From Hafnia alvei (lineage in GTDB: Bacteria > Pseudomonadota > Gammaproteobacteria > Enterobacterales > Enterobacteriaceae), in assembly GCF_900095695.1 (NCBI RefSeq), contig NZ_FMIQ01000029.1, forward strand, positions 19,167 through 83,166: a stretch of DNA of 64,000 nt. Reading direction: 5' to 3'. The notes below the pieces were generated by a model. The model made no database searches and was not told where the DNA came from. It was given only the letters and a program-made list of their open reading frames with translations. The position numbers and the translations under genes are program-made. Within the stretch, counting starts at the first letter, position 1. Each line of letters starts with the position of its first letter. Of this stretch, positions 34,859-44,653 are shown one piece after another.

Positions 34859-37842
34859 TTAATGCCGAAATATCCGTCCTGTAGAACGGATGAAAGCGGT
34901 TTAACTTCTTGAATCATATTGCCAAAGGCTAAATCGATTTTGATGCTGTCGAGAGTCAGCAGGGAAGCCTGTATGTCGGCGGGTCCTGCGATAGTCTGCG
35001 CGCCGTGACGCCATGCATTTCCATGGATGATCGAAACCAGCACTTCGTCCATTTGATTGCAATGTACGTTGGTGATAAGCGTTGGCGTGATCATGACATA
35101 TTCGATTTTGACTGACTGCAAACGTTCAATCACGCTGAGGTTGCGGCCAAAGTCTTCAAAGATCAAACGACAGCCTAGATCTGTGAGTTTATTAAGCACA
35201 GGCTGCGCTTGTGCGTAATCTTCGTTAAGAGCGCTTTCAGGCACTCGAAGCATTAATCGTGAAGGCGGAAGCGGCGAGGCTTGAATCATCTCAAACATGC
35301 GATCGATAAATGCTGAGTTGCATAGACTACCGGTGGCAATAGGAATAGCGATGCTAATACCTTTGTCTTTCAAAGCATGCGCTTGGTTTTCTAGCACTTC
35401 ACGTAGCAACCAACGGTCGACCTCTTCACGGCGATGATTTTGGAAGCAAGATTCCTGAAATAGCTCAGGTAAAATATTTACCCCTACGGCGTTATGAGGG
35501 ATGAGATCGAGGTTATAAAACGCGATAGACTGAGGTGTTTTGGGCGGCGCAATGCCCTGAGCCTGAATGTTGATGCGGTTTTCTGTCAAAATATCATCAA
35601 TATCTTCAGCGCTAAGTAACCCTTTACCATAGTTTAAGTGCTGCTTGTGTTTGGGCTCATAGCTCATTAATTTGCCACGTCCGCTGTGCTTCGCTGTGTA
35701 ACACGCTATGTCGGCCTGATTCATCAGATCAACGGCCAGGGCGTTGCCTACGTTGATAAGCGTCATGCCTGCACTGGCGCCAACGCGATGAAGTTTTCCT
35801 TCCCATACAAAGAGGTAGTCATTTATCTGATGAATGATATGTGCAATGATTTCTTTAGCTTTGCTTGCTTCGCAATCGATAAGAATGAAAGCAAATTCAT
35901 CGCCGCCTAGGCGGGCTAACATATCCTGAGTGCGGATATTTGAATGCATAAGTTGGCTGATTTTTTGCAATAGGGCATCGCCAGCGGCATGGCCGGCGCT
36001 GTCGTTAACGGCCTTAAATCGGTCTAGATCGAGGAATATCAGCGCGTGGGAGCGTTCTTCCTCCACGGCCTGACGGAGGGCTCGTTTCAGAGCCTGTTCA
36101 AAGCTAACTCGGTTCGGTAGCCCGGTCAGTGGATCATGCAATGCGCTATAAGAGAGCTTGCGTAGCAATTCTCGAGATTCGCTGACATCTTGGAATACCA
36201 GCACATAGCCCATTACGTTCCCGTTGATCGTGGTGAGCTCGGAAACTCTGCTTTGTACATCGAAATGCGTGCCTTGTAAGTTTTTTAGGATCAAGCGATC
36301 TTCGGCTCGTCTGGCATGACTGCTTTCATCAGTACGCAGCGGGTAAACGCTGTCACCATCAATACCGTCATACAAATGCACGATATTGTCGATGGGTAAA
36401 CCGAGCGCTTCCTGTTGTGTCCAACCGGTCATCTTTTCTGCAACGGGGTTCATGAACGTCACCCGCATCAGGCTATTGGTACTGATCACCGCGTCGCCGA
36501 TCGACGTCAGCGTGATATGCAGACGCTCTTTTTCTTCATGCAGTTTGTCTAAAAGCTGTTGTTTGTATCTTTCGTTATTCTTTATTTCGCTGATGTCTTT
36601 TATTTGCGATACGAAATACAGCGGTTCACCTTGAGGATCGCGAATTAAGGAAACGCTGAGCAGGGTCCAAATACTGGTACCCGAACTGTGTAAGTAGCGT
36701 TTTTCCATGCTGTAGCTGCTAATCTTTCCTTCCACTAACGCATTTAGTTGATGGAGGTCGGACTCTAAATCGTCGCGGTGCGTGATGTCTTGAAATGTCA
36801 TGTCGGTTAGCGTGCGCGCAGGATAGCCCAGCATCTGGCAAAGCGCAGGGTTTACCTGAATCCAGCGGCCATCAAGGCCAACCAATGCGGTACCGATAGC
36901 TGAAAATTCGATCACGTTGCGAAAACGGGTTTCGCTTTCTTCGATGTGGTCGCGCTCTAGGCGGAATGCGTGCATCAGTACCGCAACCGAGTTAACGGGC
37001 AACAGCACCAGCAGAAGCGGGGTATAAACCAGCACATCATTCACGGAAGGGTAGGCTGAACGTATATCTACCACGTGATAGGCCATCATGATCGCCAGCA
37101 GGACTATGACACATAAAAAACTGGTAAACGCCTGTAGCAGCGGCAGGCGAATGGCGGCCCAAAGCATAGGAATGATGGCGAAAGTGAAGGGGAAGGGCAG
37201 ATACTGCATGGCGTAAAAACAAGAAACCATCGCAATCGCAATGATCATGATGCTTTCTGTCAGCGTTCGCTCATTAAGACTCTTACGCCAAAAGCCGCGA
37301 TAATAGAGAAGTCCAACCGGTGTTAGCGCCATCACACTGATCGATTCTGACATAAACCAGACACCAAAAATTTGGTTGAATGGCGCAAGTCCATGCAGTG
37401 AAACAATGGTTGCGGCTAACGTTGCACTAAATAACGGTGCGAGTATAACGCTGCAAATAACAAATCTGAGCCAAGTATAGAGCCCGTTAATTGGCGATTT
37501 ATGATTTAGGAATCGGCTCAACAGCAAGGTGCATACCACCGCCTGAACTTGATTGATCAAAGCGAGTTGAACCGAGAAGAGGCTGATAGGGAAAAATGTC
37601 CAATTAGCTGCCATGGTGGCTAACTGAGCGGCGAGCAATATAAAAGGCCATTGATGCTTTTTATGATGGAATAAAAAGGCAATAGTTGCCGCCGTAGGGA
37701 ACCACAAAGAGGCTAGGTTGGTGTCGTGCTGAGTGAGTGTGATGCAGAAGCAGGCAAGCAGATAAATCAGACCGGCGAAAACGGTAAGCGTCACAATAAA
37801 ATAGGGCTTTTTTTCATCGCCAACATCTAAACTAACATCCAT
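34855..37842 (-). CDS. dgcE: Diguanylate cyclase DgcE (MASE1-PAS-PAS-GGDEF-degenerate EAL)
   Basis: Membrane-bound c-di-GMP synthase of 995 residues. An N-terminal MASE1 region with about eight helices (to ~290) is followed by two PAS domains (about 298-420 and 435-560). The GGDEF domain has an intact RLGGDEF and inhibitory RxxD (RTQD) five residues before it. A C-terminal EAL-like domain lacks the catalytic motifs and ends in GYFGIN, like E. coli YegE (YFAIN). It is about 110 residues shorter than YegE, equal to one missing PAS domain. Likely an active cyclase controlling biofilm matrix or motility. Confidence 0.93.
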   Translation of the reverse strand: MDVSLDVGDEKKPYFIVTLTVFAGLIYLLACFCITLTQHDTNLASLWFPTAATIAFLFHHKKHQWPFILLAAQLATMAANWTFFPISLFSVQLALINQVQAVVCTLLLSRFLNHKSPINGLYTWLRFVICSVILAPLFSATLAATIVSLHGLAPFNQIFGVWFMSESISVMALTPVGLLYYRGFWRKSLNERTLTESIMIIAIAMVSCFYAMQYLPFPFTFAIIPMLWAAIRLPLLQAFTSFLCVIVLLAIMMAYHVVDIRSAYPSVNDVLVYTPLLLVLLPVNSVAVLMHAFRLERDHIEESETRFRNVIEFSAIGTALVGLDGRWIQVNPALCQMLGYPARTLTDMTFQDITHRDDLESDLHQLNALVEGKISSYSMEKRYLHSSGTSIWTLLSVSLIRDPQGEPLYFVSQIKDISEIKNNERYKQQLLDKLHEEKERLHITLTSIGDAVISTNSLMRVTFMNPVAEKMTGWTQQEALGLPIDNIVHLYDGIDGDSVYPLRTDESSHARRAEDRLILKNLQGTHFDVQSRVSELTTINGNVMGYVLVFQDVSESRELLRKLSYSALHDPLTGLPNRVSFEQALKRALRQAVEEERSHALIFLDLDRFKAVNDSAGHAAGDALLQKISQLMHSNIRTQDMLARLGGDEFAFILIDCEASKAKEIIAHIIHQINDYLFVWEGKLHRVGASAGMTLINVGNALAVDLMNQADIACYTAKHSGRGKLMSYEPKHKQHLNYGKGLLSAEDIDDILTENRINIQAQGIAPPKTPQSIAFYNLDLIPHNAVGVNILPELFQESCFQNHRREEVDRWLLREVLENQAHALKDKGISIAIPIATGSLCNSAFIDRMFEMIQASPLPPSRLMLRVPESALNEDYAQAQPVLNKLTDLGCRLIFEDFGRNLSVIERLQSVKIEYVMITPTLITNVHCNQMDEVLVSIIHGNAWRHGAQTIAGPADIQASLLTLDSIKIDLAFGNMIQEVKPLSSVLQDGYFGIN

Positions 37843-38058
37843 ACCCCTGCCTTAATGACGTGTACGTGACACGTTCAATACGTTAATTTATCTGATATTT
37901 ATTGCGTTAGCATTTTCACGAATATTAGTCTAAATGTCATCATGTGCAACATTAATTAGCATAGCAAATGAATTCTGGTTTATCTCTTGTGAGGTGTTTA
38001 GCTGTAGCGCACAAGACAACGAAAGAATCTGTGCGCTAGCTTGAAAGTTAGCGAGGTG

Positions 38059-39495
38059 TTAAAGCAGAAATAGCGTTGCCAAACCGAGGAAAATAAAAAA
38101 ACCGCCGGTATCTGTGATCGCGGTGATAAGTACGCTGGAACCCACGGCAGGATCACGGCCAAAACGCATCATAGTCATCGGGATAATGACGCCCATTAAC
38201 GCGGCCATCAGCAAATTTAGCACCATTGCCAACGTCATGACGCCACCCATAGCTGCATTGTGGTAAAGCAAAAAAGTGACGACGCCCATAATGCCGCCCC
38301 AGACCACGCCGTTAATCAGCGCCACGCCCAGTTCGCGTAATAATAAGAATGAGACATTCCCGGCCTGGATGTGCTGCAAGGCCAAGGCCCGAACTATCAT
38401 GGTGATAGTTTGGTTTCCTGTGTTACCGCCGATTCCTGCCACAATAGGCATCAACGCCGCAAGCGCCACCAACTGCGAAATAGTGTGCTCAAATAAGCCG
38501 ATAACGCGTGAAGCCACGAACGCCGTGCACAGGTTAATGGCCAACCATGCCCAACGGGTTTTGACCGCCTTTGTTACGGGAGCGAAAACATCTTCTTCGG
38601 CGCTTAAACCGCCCATACGACGTAAATCGGTATCACTCTCTTCATAAACGACGTCGACGATGTCTTCGATGGTTAGGCGTCCCATTAGCTTGCCTTTGCC
38701 ATCAATCACGGCAGCGCTGAGTAGGTCATCTCGTTCAAAGGTACGCGCTGCATCTTCGTCATTATCTTCGGGATCAAAAGTTGCAGGGTCTTTGTCCATG
38801 ACATCACCAACCAGCGCCTCTGGTTTATTCAGCAAGACCGTGGTTAGAGAGAGCTCGCCAAGCAGACGGTTAGTGCGGTCAGTGACAAACAGTTTGTCAG
38901 TATTGAGCGGAATGGTTCCGCGCATGCGTAAAAAACGCTGCACGGTAGCGAGAGAAATATCAGGGCGCACGGCAATGATTTCGAAGTCCATAATCGCGCC
39001 AACGGTATGCTTACCATAGCGGATGACCTCTCGAACCTGTGCGCGTTGCTCTGGTTCCATGGACGTAAGTAGGCGTCCCATCAAATTGCGTGGGAGGTAT
39101 TGTCCGAGATAAACCTGTTCATCAATATCTAGTGATTGCAGGGCTTTGAGTAACTCTTTGTCACTCATCTCGTCGATCAGGCTGTCCCAGACGCTTTCAG
39201 AGGCTTCAACCAGCGTTTTACCGCGTTTTTCTTTTCCAACCAAACGCCATAATGCGTGTCTTTCTTCTGCAGGAAGTGCTTCTAGTGTATCCGCCAAGTC
39301 TGGCGCAGGGAGTTTATTTACTAGCGATTTTATTTCTGCGGTCTGGTCGAGAAGTTCGGGATTGTTGAGCTGCGAGGGGTCTTCAAGCTTACCGAGTATC
39401 CCTTCAGATAACGATTTATTATTGAGTAGTAACTGGAGGATACGGAAGCGATCTTCTGCGCGTTGTTTGACGCTATTTTTTGCAATGACGGGCAT
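38059..39495 (-). CDS. mgtE: Magnesium transporter MgtE
   Basis: Mg2+ channel-type transporter of about 478 residues. An N-terminal helical MgtE_N domain (to ~135) is followed by two CBS domains (~140-265) with GRLTIEDIVDVVYEE, then five membrane helices including MPIVAGIGGNTGNQTITMIVRALA, the family's ion-pathway motif. The start is uncertain between 39507 (AAGGA abuts the ATG) and 39495. It is 70-odd bases downstream of yfgG on the same strand, so perhaps co-transcribed. E. coli K-12 has no MgtE. Confidence 0.92.
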   Translation of the reverse strand: MPVIAKNSVKQRAEDRFRILQLLLNNKSLSEGILGKLEDPSQLNNPELLDQTAEIKSLVNKLPAPDLADTLEALPAEERHALWRLVGKEKRGKTLVEASESVWDSLIDEMSDKELLKALQSLDIDEQVYLGQYLPRNLMGRLLTSMEPEQRAQVREVIRYGKHTVGAIMDFEIIAVRPDISLATVQRFLRMRGTIPLNTDKLFVTDRTNRLLGELSLTTVLLNKPEALVGDVMDKDPATFDPEDNDEDAARTFERDDLLSAAVIDGKGKLMGRLTIEDIVDVVYEESDTDLRRMGGLSAEEDVFAPVTKAVKTRWAWLAINLCTAFVASRVIGLFEHTISQLVALAALMPIVAGIGGNTGNQTITMIVRALALQHIQAGNVSFLLLRELGVALINGVVWGGIMGVVTFLLYHNAAMGGVMTLAMVLNLLMAALMGVIIPMTMMRFGRDPAVGSSVLITAITDTGGFFIFLGLATLFLL

Positions 39496-39569
39496 TGGAA
39501 AAATCATTCCTTTTTTATTAATTATTAAGCAGCAGGCGGGAATTGAGCTCTTAGATAGTAGTCGTCAGA

Positions 39570-39800
39570 CTAGGGTTGTGCCCCTTTTTTATCCACTGAC
39601 GACGTTTCTGGGGTATTCATCTGTAAAGGCTGAGATTTTTCAGTAGGCGCAGGCGTTGTATTTTCTTTTTTTTCCTGATGATGGGATATCGCACCAAAGG
39701 AGGCATAAACTAAGCGGCCAATCAAAATAAAGAAGCTGATTAGCAATACAATTTTGGTCATGTGGACGTTAGTACGTCGTTTTAATTTATGAATATTCAT
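39570..39800 (-). CDS. yfgG: YfgG-like small membrane protein (DUF2633)
   Basis: 76 residues from the ATG at 39800. A basic N-terminus precedes one membrane helix (MTKIVLLISFFILIGRLVYAS), followed by HHQEKKE and a proline-rich tail. The pattern MTRIVLLISF...HHQSKKE of E. coli YfgG is clear, and there too the gene adjoins yfgF (pdeF). E. coli YfgG has been associated with metal stress; a role with MgtE is inference from location. Confidence 0.75.
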   Translation of the reverse strand: MNIHKLKRRTNVHMTKIVLLISFFILIGRLVYASFGAISHHQEKKENTTPAPTEKSQPLQMNTPETSSVDKKGAQP

Positions 39801-40101
39801 CACTATCTAATCATCTCGTTTTAGAGATATCAGTCTCTGATTTAGGCATAGTCGGGCTCGGGCGTCAATCATAGGATACCGTGTGATAAAAATATTTCAT
39901 ACTATGAATGAGTTACCTCATCACACTGCTTAACGTTTAATAGGGTAATTTTCGACGCTGACAACGTCTAGCATTTTAGTTGCTTTTTAAATGATGGTTT
40001 AACATTGGTTCATTATTTAATCTTTTTGTGTCATGTATGCTGAGAGTGACTTACAGGATAAATCTGGATTAAGCATAATTTATGATTGAATTTAGTGTTT
40101 T
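39801..40101. other. Divergent gap between yfgG and pdeF
   Basis: AT-rich promoter space. Apart from the FNR site described next I see no structured element or gene. Confidence 0.4.
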
Positions 40102-40115
40102 TTGATCATTATCAA
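40102..40115 (+). promoter_or_regulatory. FNR box upstream of pdeF
   Basis: TTGATCATTATCAA is a perfect match to the FNR consensus TTGAT-N4-ATCAA. A -10-like CATAAT lies at 40135-40140, putting the site near -40, typical of class II activation under low oxygen. The distance to the pdeF start is about 230 bases. Confidence 0.75.
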
Positions 40116-40343
40116 AAGGTAGAATGCGCCGTTACATAATATTTCAGGCCGCTCTCAGATGTATTTCATTACAATGGGCTTGGGTTGACGTTCTGAACTC
40201 CAAAGGTTGAGTTCAAAAGAGTGATTAGGAAGCCACTTTTAATTATCATTGTTTTTTCAACGGTTTCTATTTTATAAGTTGCTTTATGACCGTGTTAGAA
40301 CATGTAGCAAGGAGTGACCTCGGGACCTGTTGAAGTCTAATCC

Positions 40344-42548
40344 ATGAGCCAATTACAATATTTACTGCATCGTTTGAATTATTGGTGGGGGACTCCCCTG
40401 CTTTTTGCTCTCGTATTATTACCTTTCAGCCTTTTTGTATCTCCTCATCTCGTCACGAGTGATGGTGTCGTTTATCTTTTATTCTTACCAATGGCGGTTT
40501 CACTTTCGCTATTAATGATTTTTAGCTGGCGCGTGATGCCAGCGCTAGCCGTTGTCTCCTTTGGTCTTTATATCTATAAGATAGGTTATTTACCGGGGGC
40601 ACTTGTTGCCACTGCGCTAGTGCTTTCGCTTGGTATTAGCTGGTATGGCTTTCTGAAGCATGTAGGGCGGCGTTGGTCATGTGGCTTTGGCCGAATGCAA
40701 ACCATGTTGCCGCGGCTGTTTTGGATGGTTGTCGTATTGCCGCTCGTCTTCCTGATGTTGATTCAGATAATTGTTGCTCTGGGCATTTTCGAACCCGTTG
40801 AAAAAATGGCCGCATCGGCACCTTTTTCTATTAGAACACTGATTGGCTACCAAGCATTGGTACTCGCCTGTCTCGCGGGTGTACCTGCGTGTTATTACCT
40901 GCTGCGTGTTGTTCTTAAGCCGCGTTTTCTTAGCGTCATTGTAAATCGTTGCCGTAAGGAAATCGCGCAAGGTGTCACGGCATGGGAAATTCAGATCTGG
41001 CTGTTGCTGCTCGTAGCGATGATAACCGTGTTGGTTATTCCTGCCACTGACGATAGCAGTATTTTTTATACTGACTACACGTTAACGCTGTTGCTGCCAT
41101 TAATGCTTTTTGGTGCGATGCGCTATGGATATCAGCTCACCAGCTTGGTGTGGTCAGCATCGGTGATCACGTTACTCCTAAACTATGACGGTTTTGTACA
41201 ATGGGATAATTTGGTTCATAGCCTTGCGTTGATTATGTCGATGATGGTGATGTTTACGCTGACGATTATTCTGATGGCGGCAGTGAATACACGCCAACGT
41301 CGTCTTTATGAAAAGACCCAGCGGGCATCAATGATCGATCCCGTCATTCAACTGCCGAACCTTCGTTGCCTACAATATGACTTGCAGCAGCATGAGCGTT
41401 CGGTTGTTTGTTTCCTACGTATTGCGAATCTCGATACGCTTTGCCGCACGTATGGCATGCAGCTTAAGCTTGAATATAAGCAACGGTTAGCCTGCATGAT
41501 CAAAAAAGTGTTGGCGGCTGACGAAGATGTGTATCAGTTACCGAGTTACGATCTTGTCTTGCGCCTTAATAATCGAAATGCGCCCGAAACGATTAAACGC
41601 CTTAATGATGCGATGAAGCTATTCCGCTTACTGTGGAACGGCTTACCACTACGTTTGCACTATGGAATCGGCTATTGCACGGTTCGCCAGCCGCTGGTTC
41701 ATATTTATAGCGTTATTGGCGAGTTGAGCTCTATGGCAGAGCGTTCGCTACTTACAGGGAATGCGGAATCCACCCACCTCAATGCTCAGAGCTTGCAGCA
41801 GGGTATTCATAGCAAAGTGGCGATGCTGCATCATATCCAGCAAGGATTGGATAAAGATCGGTTTATGCTGATGGCTCAGCCTATTGAAGGGTTTCGAGGC
41901 GATCGTTATCACGAAATTTTGCTTCGCCTGCATGATGAAGATGGCAATATCATCATGCCTAACGACTTCTTCCCTGTTGTCGCTGAATTTGGTCTGAATT
42001 ACGATGTCGACTTATGGGTACTTGTTCATGTACTGGAGTTTATTAATTTAAACCGTGAGCGCTTTCCTGCTGCATGTTTCTCGATCAATCTGACTCCGTC
42101 AACGCTGGCTAGACCTACGCTGGTACAGGATATCTCCCGCTTGTTGGCCAAGTATCAGGTTGAGGCCTACCAGATCATTCTCGAAATAACAGAAAGTAAT
42201 ATTACGCAGTCTAAAGAGCTCACGGCAAAAACACTGTCACAGCTCCGACAGATGGGATGCCGAATTGCTATCGATGATTTTGGCACTGGTTTTGCCAGTT
42301 ACGATCGCCTGAAGAATATTGAAGCTGATATCTTAAAAATTGATGGCAGCTTTGTTCGTGAATTGATCGATAGCCCGATCGATCAGCAGATTGTCTCTGC
42401 GATGTGTCAGATTGCGCGCTTGAAAAAGCTTTTAGTGGTTGCTGAGTACGTCGAAGATGAAGCACAGAAGTTTCAGTTAAAAGCACTGGGTGTTGATTAT
42501 ATTCAGGGTTATCTGCTAGGAAAGCCGCAATCTCTCGCTTCTCTCTAA
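40344..42548 (+). CDS. pdeF: Cyclic-di-GMP phosphodiesterase PdeF (YfgF)
   Basis: Inner-membrane protein of 734 residues. The first ~320 residues form about eight to nine helices, then a degenerate GGDEF region (no GGDEF; YDLVLRLN in its place). The C-terminal EAL domain is intact: EILLRL, NLTPSTL, ILEITESN, IDDFGTGFASY, LKIDGSFV and VAEYVED. It should degrade c-di-GMP, opposing DgcE. E. coli YfgF is linked to anaerobic growth, consistent with the FNR-type site. Confidence 0.93.
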   Translation: MSQLQYLLHRLNYWWGTPLLFALVLLPFSLFVSPHLVTSDGVVYLLFLPMAVSLSLLMIFSWRVMPALAVVSFGLYIYKIGYLPGALVATALVLSLGISWYGFLKHVGRRWSCGFGRMQTMLPRLFWMVVVLPLVFLMLIQIIVALGIFEPVEKMAASAPFSIRTLIGYQALVLACLAGVPACYYLLRVVLKPRFLSVIVNRCRKEIAQGVTAWEIQIWLLLLVAMITVLVIPATDDSSIFYTDYTLTLLLPLMLFGAMRYGYQLTSLVWSASVITLLLNYDGFVQWDNLVHSLALIMSMMVMFTLTIILMAAVNTRQRRLYEKTQRASMIDPVIQLPNLRCLQYDLQQHERSVVCFLRIANLDTLCRTYGMQLKLEYKQRLACMIKKVLAADEDVYQLPSYDLVLRLNNRNAPETIKRLNDAMKLFRLLWNGLPLRLHYGIGYCTVRQPLVHIYSVIGELSSMAERSLLTGNAESTHLNAQSLQQGIHSKVAMLHHIQQGLDKDRFMLMAQPIEGFRGDRYHEILLRLHDEDGNIIMPNDFFPVVAEFGLNYDVDLWVLVHVLEFINLNRERFPAACFSINLTPSTLARPTLVQDISRLLAKYQVEAYQIILEITESNITQSKELTAKTLSQLRQMGCRIAIDDFGTGFASYDRLKNIEADILKIDGSFVRELIDSPIDQQIVSAMCQIARLKKLLVVAEYVEDEAQKFQLKALGVDYIQGYLLGKPQSLASL

Positions 42549-42582
42549 GTTAAACCAGAAGTTAACGAAATCTGCGTTTTAT

Positions 42583-42615
42583 GGCCGCCAGTGTTTTCTG
42601 GCGGCTATTTCTTTT
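42583..42615 (+). terminator. Intrinsic terminator after pdeF
   Basis: GGCCGCCAG and CTGGCGGC pair around TGTTTT, followed by TATTTCTTTTTC. It lies 35 bases beyond the pdeF stop. Confidence 0.85.
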
Positions 42616-43188
42616 TCATTGTTAATTAACAAATTGATTTTTATATATTTTATTTGTTCATTTTTACCATTTGATAGCGATATACATTATTTTTTTGCCA
42701 TGGTCTCTCGCAGTGTAAAATTCTATGCGTGGGTTATTTATTGAACAATCATCCGCAGAGAATACCACCCTAAGGGGCAATTTATGTATGGTGATACTCT
42801 TAAAATGCCAAATCATTAACTGGTCTGCCAACTTTCTCTGGATGATGATTCCGCAAGTGAATTTAGCTCTTGTCTTTTACCTGCCAGAACGTGTTTACTT
42901 GTCGGTGTAGTCGCCATATAACGCCAGCTAATAACTTATACAGTAATCATCTGTCGGGTGGTGTAACCCACACCAATGGCTTCTCTCAGGGGAAGTCAGG
43001 GTTATGAAATCAAGACAGAGCGGCGTTTATGTGTTGGTGTGAATTATGAAGTTATGAAGAAAAAGGCGATCGTCCTATAACGCTATTTTCTTCTGTCGGC
43101 ATATCTCTCATCTGTAAGGATATTTCTCCGCGGCTCATTATTCGATTGAAACTCTTTAAACTGTTATAAGGCAGCACGACATCTCATT
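42616..43188 (+). other. Long leader/intergenic region before brnQ
   Basis: About 570 bases. Very AT-rich at first (42620-42700), then GC-normal, with two tiny ORFs that have fair ribosome sites: 42784-42819 (11 codons, AAGGGG upstream) and 43004-43042 (12 codons, ending VYVLV). A GGTGTAACCCACACC hairpin sits near 42959. It could be a long regulated leader; no known riboswitch is recognised. Confidence 0.4.
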
Positions 43189-44508
43189 ATGACTCATCGT
43201 TTAACTTCTAAAGATATCCTGGCATTAGGATTCATGACCTTCGCGCTGTTTGTCGGTGCAGGCAATATCATATTCCCTCCGATGGTAGGGTTGCAGTCTG
43301 GCGAGCATGTCTGGATTGCGGCTATCGGTTTTCTTATCACCGCAGTAGGTTTGCCTGTTATCACCGTCGTCGCTTTGGCGAAAGTCGGTGGCGGTATCGA
43401 TGCGCTGAGCACGCCAATTGGCCGTAAGGCGGGTTTGCTGCTGGCAACCGTCTGCTACCTAGCCGTAGGGCCATTGTTTGCGACTCCGCGTACGGCAACC
43501 GTTTCTTTTGAACTCGGTATCGCGCCTCTAACCGGCGACGGCGCAGCCCCATTGCTGATTTATAGCGTAGTTTACTTTGCCTTGGTCGTTGCTATTTCTC
43601 TGTATCCGGGCAAATTGCTGGATACCGTTGGTCATATTTTAGCGCCGTTGAAAATCGTTGCGCTGGCCGTTCTGGGGATCGCCGCTGTTCTGTGGCCAGC
43701 AGGTTCTCATGTTCCCGCGATTGAAATTTATCAACAGGTACCGTTCTCCAGCGGGTTCGTTAATGGCTATCTGACAATGGATACGCTTGGTGCGATGGTG
43801 TTTGGTATTGTTATCGTTAACGCGGCTCGTTCCCGCGGTGTAAGCGATACCCGTTTGCTGACGCGTTACACTATTTGGGCAGGGTTAATCGCAGGTATTG
43901 GCTTAACGCTGGTTTATCTGAGCCTGTTCAAACTGGGTTCGAGCAGCGGTGAGTTGGTGCCAGATGCTCAAAATGGGGCGGTTATTTTACACGCTTATGT
44001 TCAGCATACCTTTGGTGGTGTCGGTAGCTTGTTCTTAGCCGCGCTGATCTTTATTGCCTGTATGGTAACGGCCGTAGGCCTGACCTGTGCGTGTGCCGAA
44101 TTCTTCGCTCAGTACTTGCCATTCAGCTACCGTACGCTGGTATTTATTCTGGGTCTGTTCTCTATGGTGGTATCGAATCTGGGCCTGAGCCATTTGATTC
44201 AAATCTCCATTCCAGTTCTGACCGCGATTTATCCGCCGTGCATTGTGCTGGTGGTGTTGAGCTTCACTCTGCGCTGGTGGAATTCCGCTCCGCGCGTATT
44301 TTCGCCGGTAATGGTTATTAGCTTGGTATTTGGCATCTTGGATGCGCTGAAAAGCTCTGCGTTGTCATCCCATATGCCAGCATGGACGGAGCATTTGCCG
44401 CTGGCAGGTCAAGGGTTAGCATGGTTACCACCGTCATTAGCGGTTCTGGTTGTGATGGGCATTTATGACCGCACCATGGGCGCGCGTAACGTTGCGGTGC
44501 ATAACTAA
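43189..44508 (+). CDS. brnQ: Branched-chain amino acid transporter BrnQ
   Basis: Na+-coupled or proton-coupled importer of Leu, Ile and Val, LIVCS family, 439 residues with 12 helices. [25 protein letters not shown] at the start and [17 protein letters not shown] are near-identical to E. coli BrnQ. The following proY keeps the E. coli order. The ribosome site is weak. Confidence 0.95.
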   Translation: MTHRLTSKDILALGFMTFALFVGAGNIIFPPMVGLQSGEHVWIAAIGFLITAVGLPVITVVALAKVGGGIDALSTPIGRKAGLLLATVCYLAVGPLFATPRTATVSFELGIAPLTGDGAAPLLIYSVVYFALVVAISLYPGKLLDTVGHILAPLKIVALAVLGIAAVLWPAGSHVPAIEIYQQVPFSSGFVNGYLTMDTLGAMVFGIVIVNAARSRGVSDTRLLTRYTIWAGLIAGIGLTLVYLSLFKLGSSSGELVPDAQNGAVILHAYVQHTFGGVGSLFLAALIFIACMVTAVGLTCACAEFFAQYLPFSYRTLVFILGLFSMVVSNLGLSHLIQISIPVLTAIYPPCIVLVVLSFTLRWWNSAPRVFSPVMVISLVFGILDALKSSALSSHMPAWTEHLPLAGQGLAWLPPSLAVLVVMGIYDRTMGARNVAVHN

Positions 44509-44598
44509 AGATTACTCCAGACGGAACTCATTACATATTTAGATAGTGTATTCAGAACTCTGTGCATTTATAATCAAAAAATATGAGTTAATTTGCAG

Positions 44599-44627
44599 CA
44601 CGGGCGTATAGCGCCCGTGTTTTTTTT
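44599..44627 (+). terminator. Intrinsic terminator after brnQ
   Basis: CACGGGCG and CGCCCGTG pair around a five-base loop, followed by eight T. It ends 27 bases before proY, so proY probably has its own promoter within the gap or depends on readthrough. Confidence 0.92.
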
Positions 44628-44653
44628 GACAGGTACTAACGGGTAATTTTTGT

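Noticed and set aside
38059..39569. Mg2+ riboswitch (ykoK type) upstream of mgtE
   Set aside because: Only 62-74 bases separate mgtE from yfgG, too short for that element.
42725..42910. 61-codon ORF before brnQ
   Set aside because: No convincing Shine-Dalgarno and no recognisable domain; composition looks like random translation.
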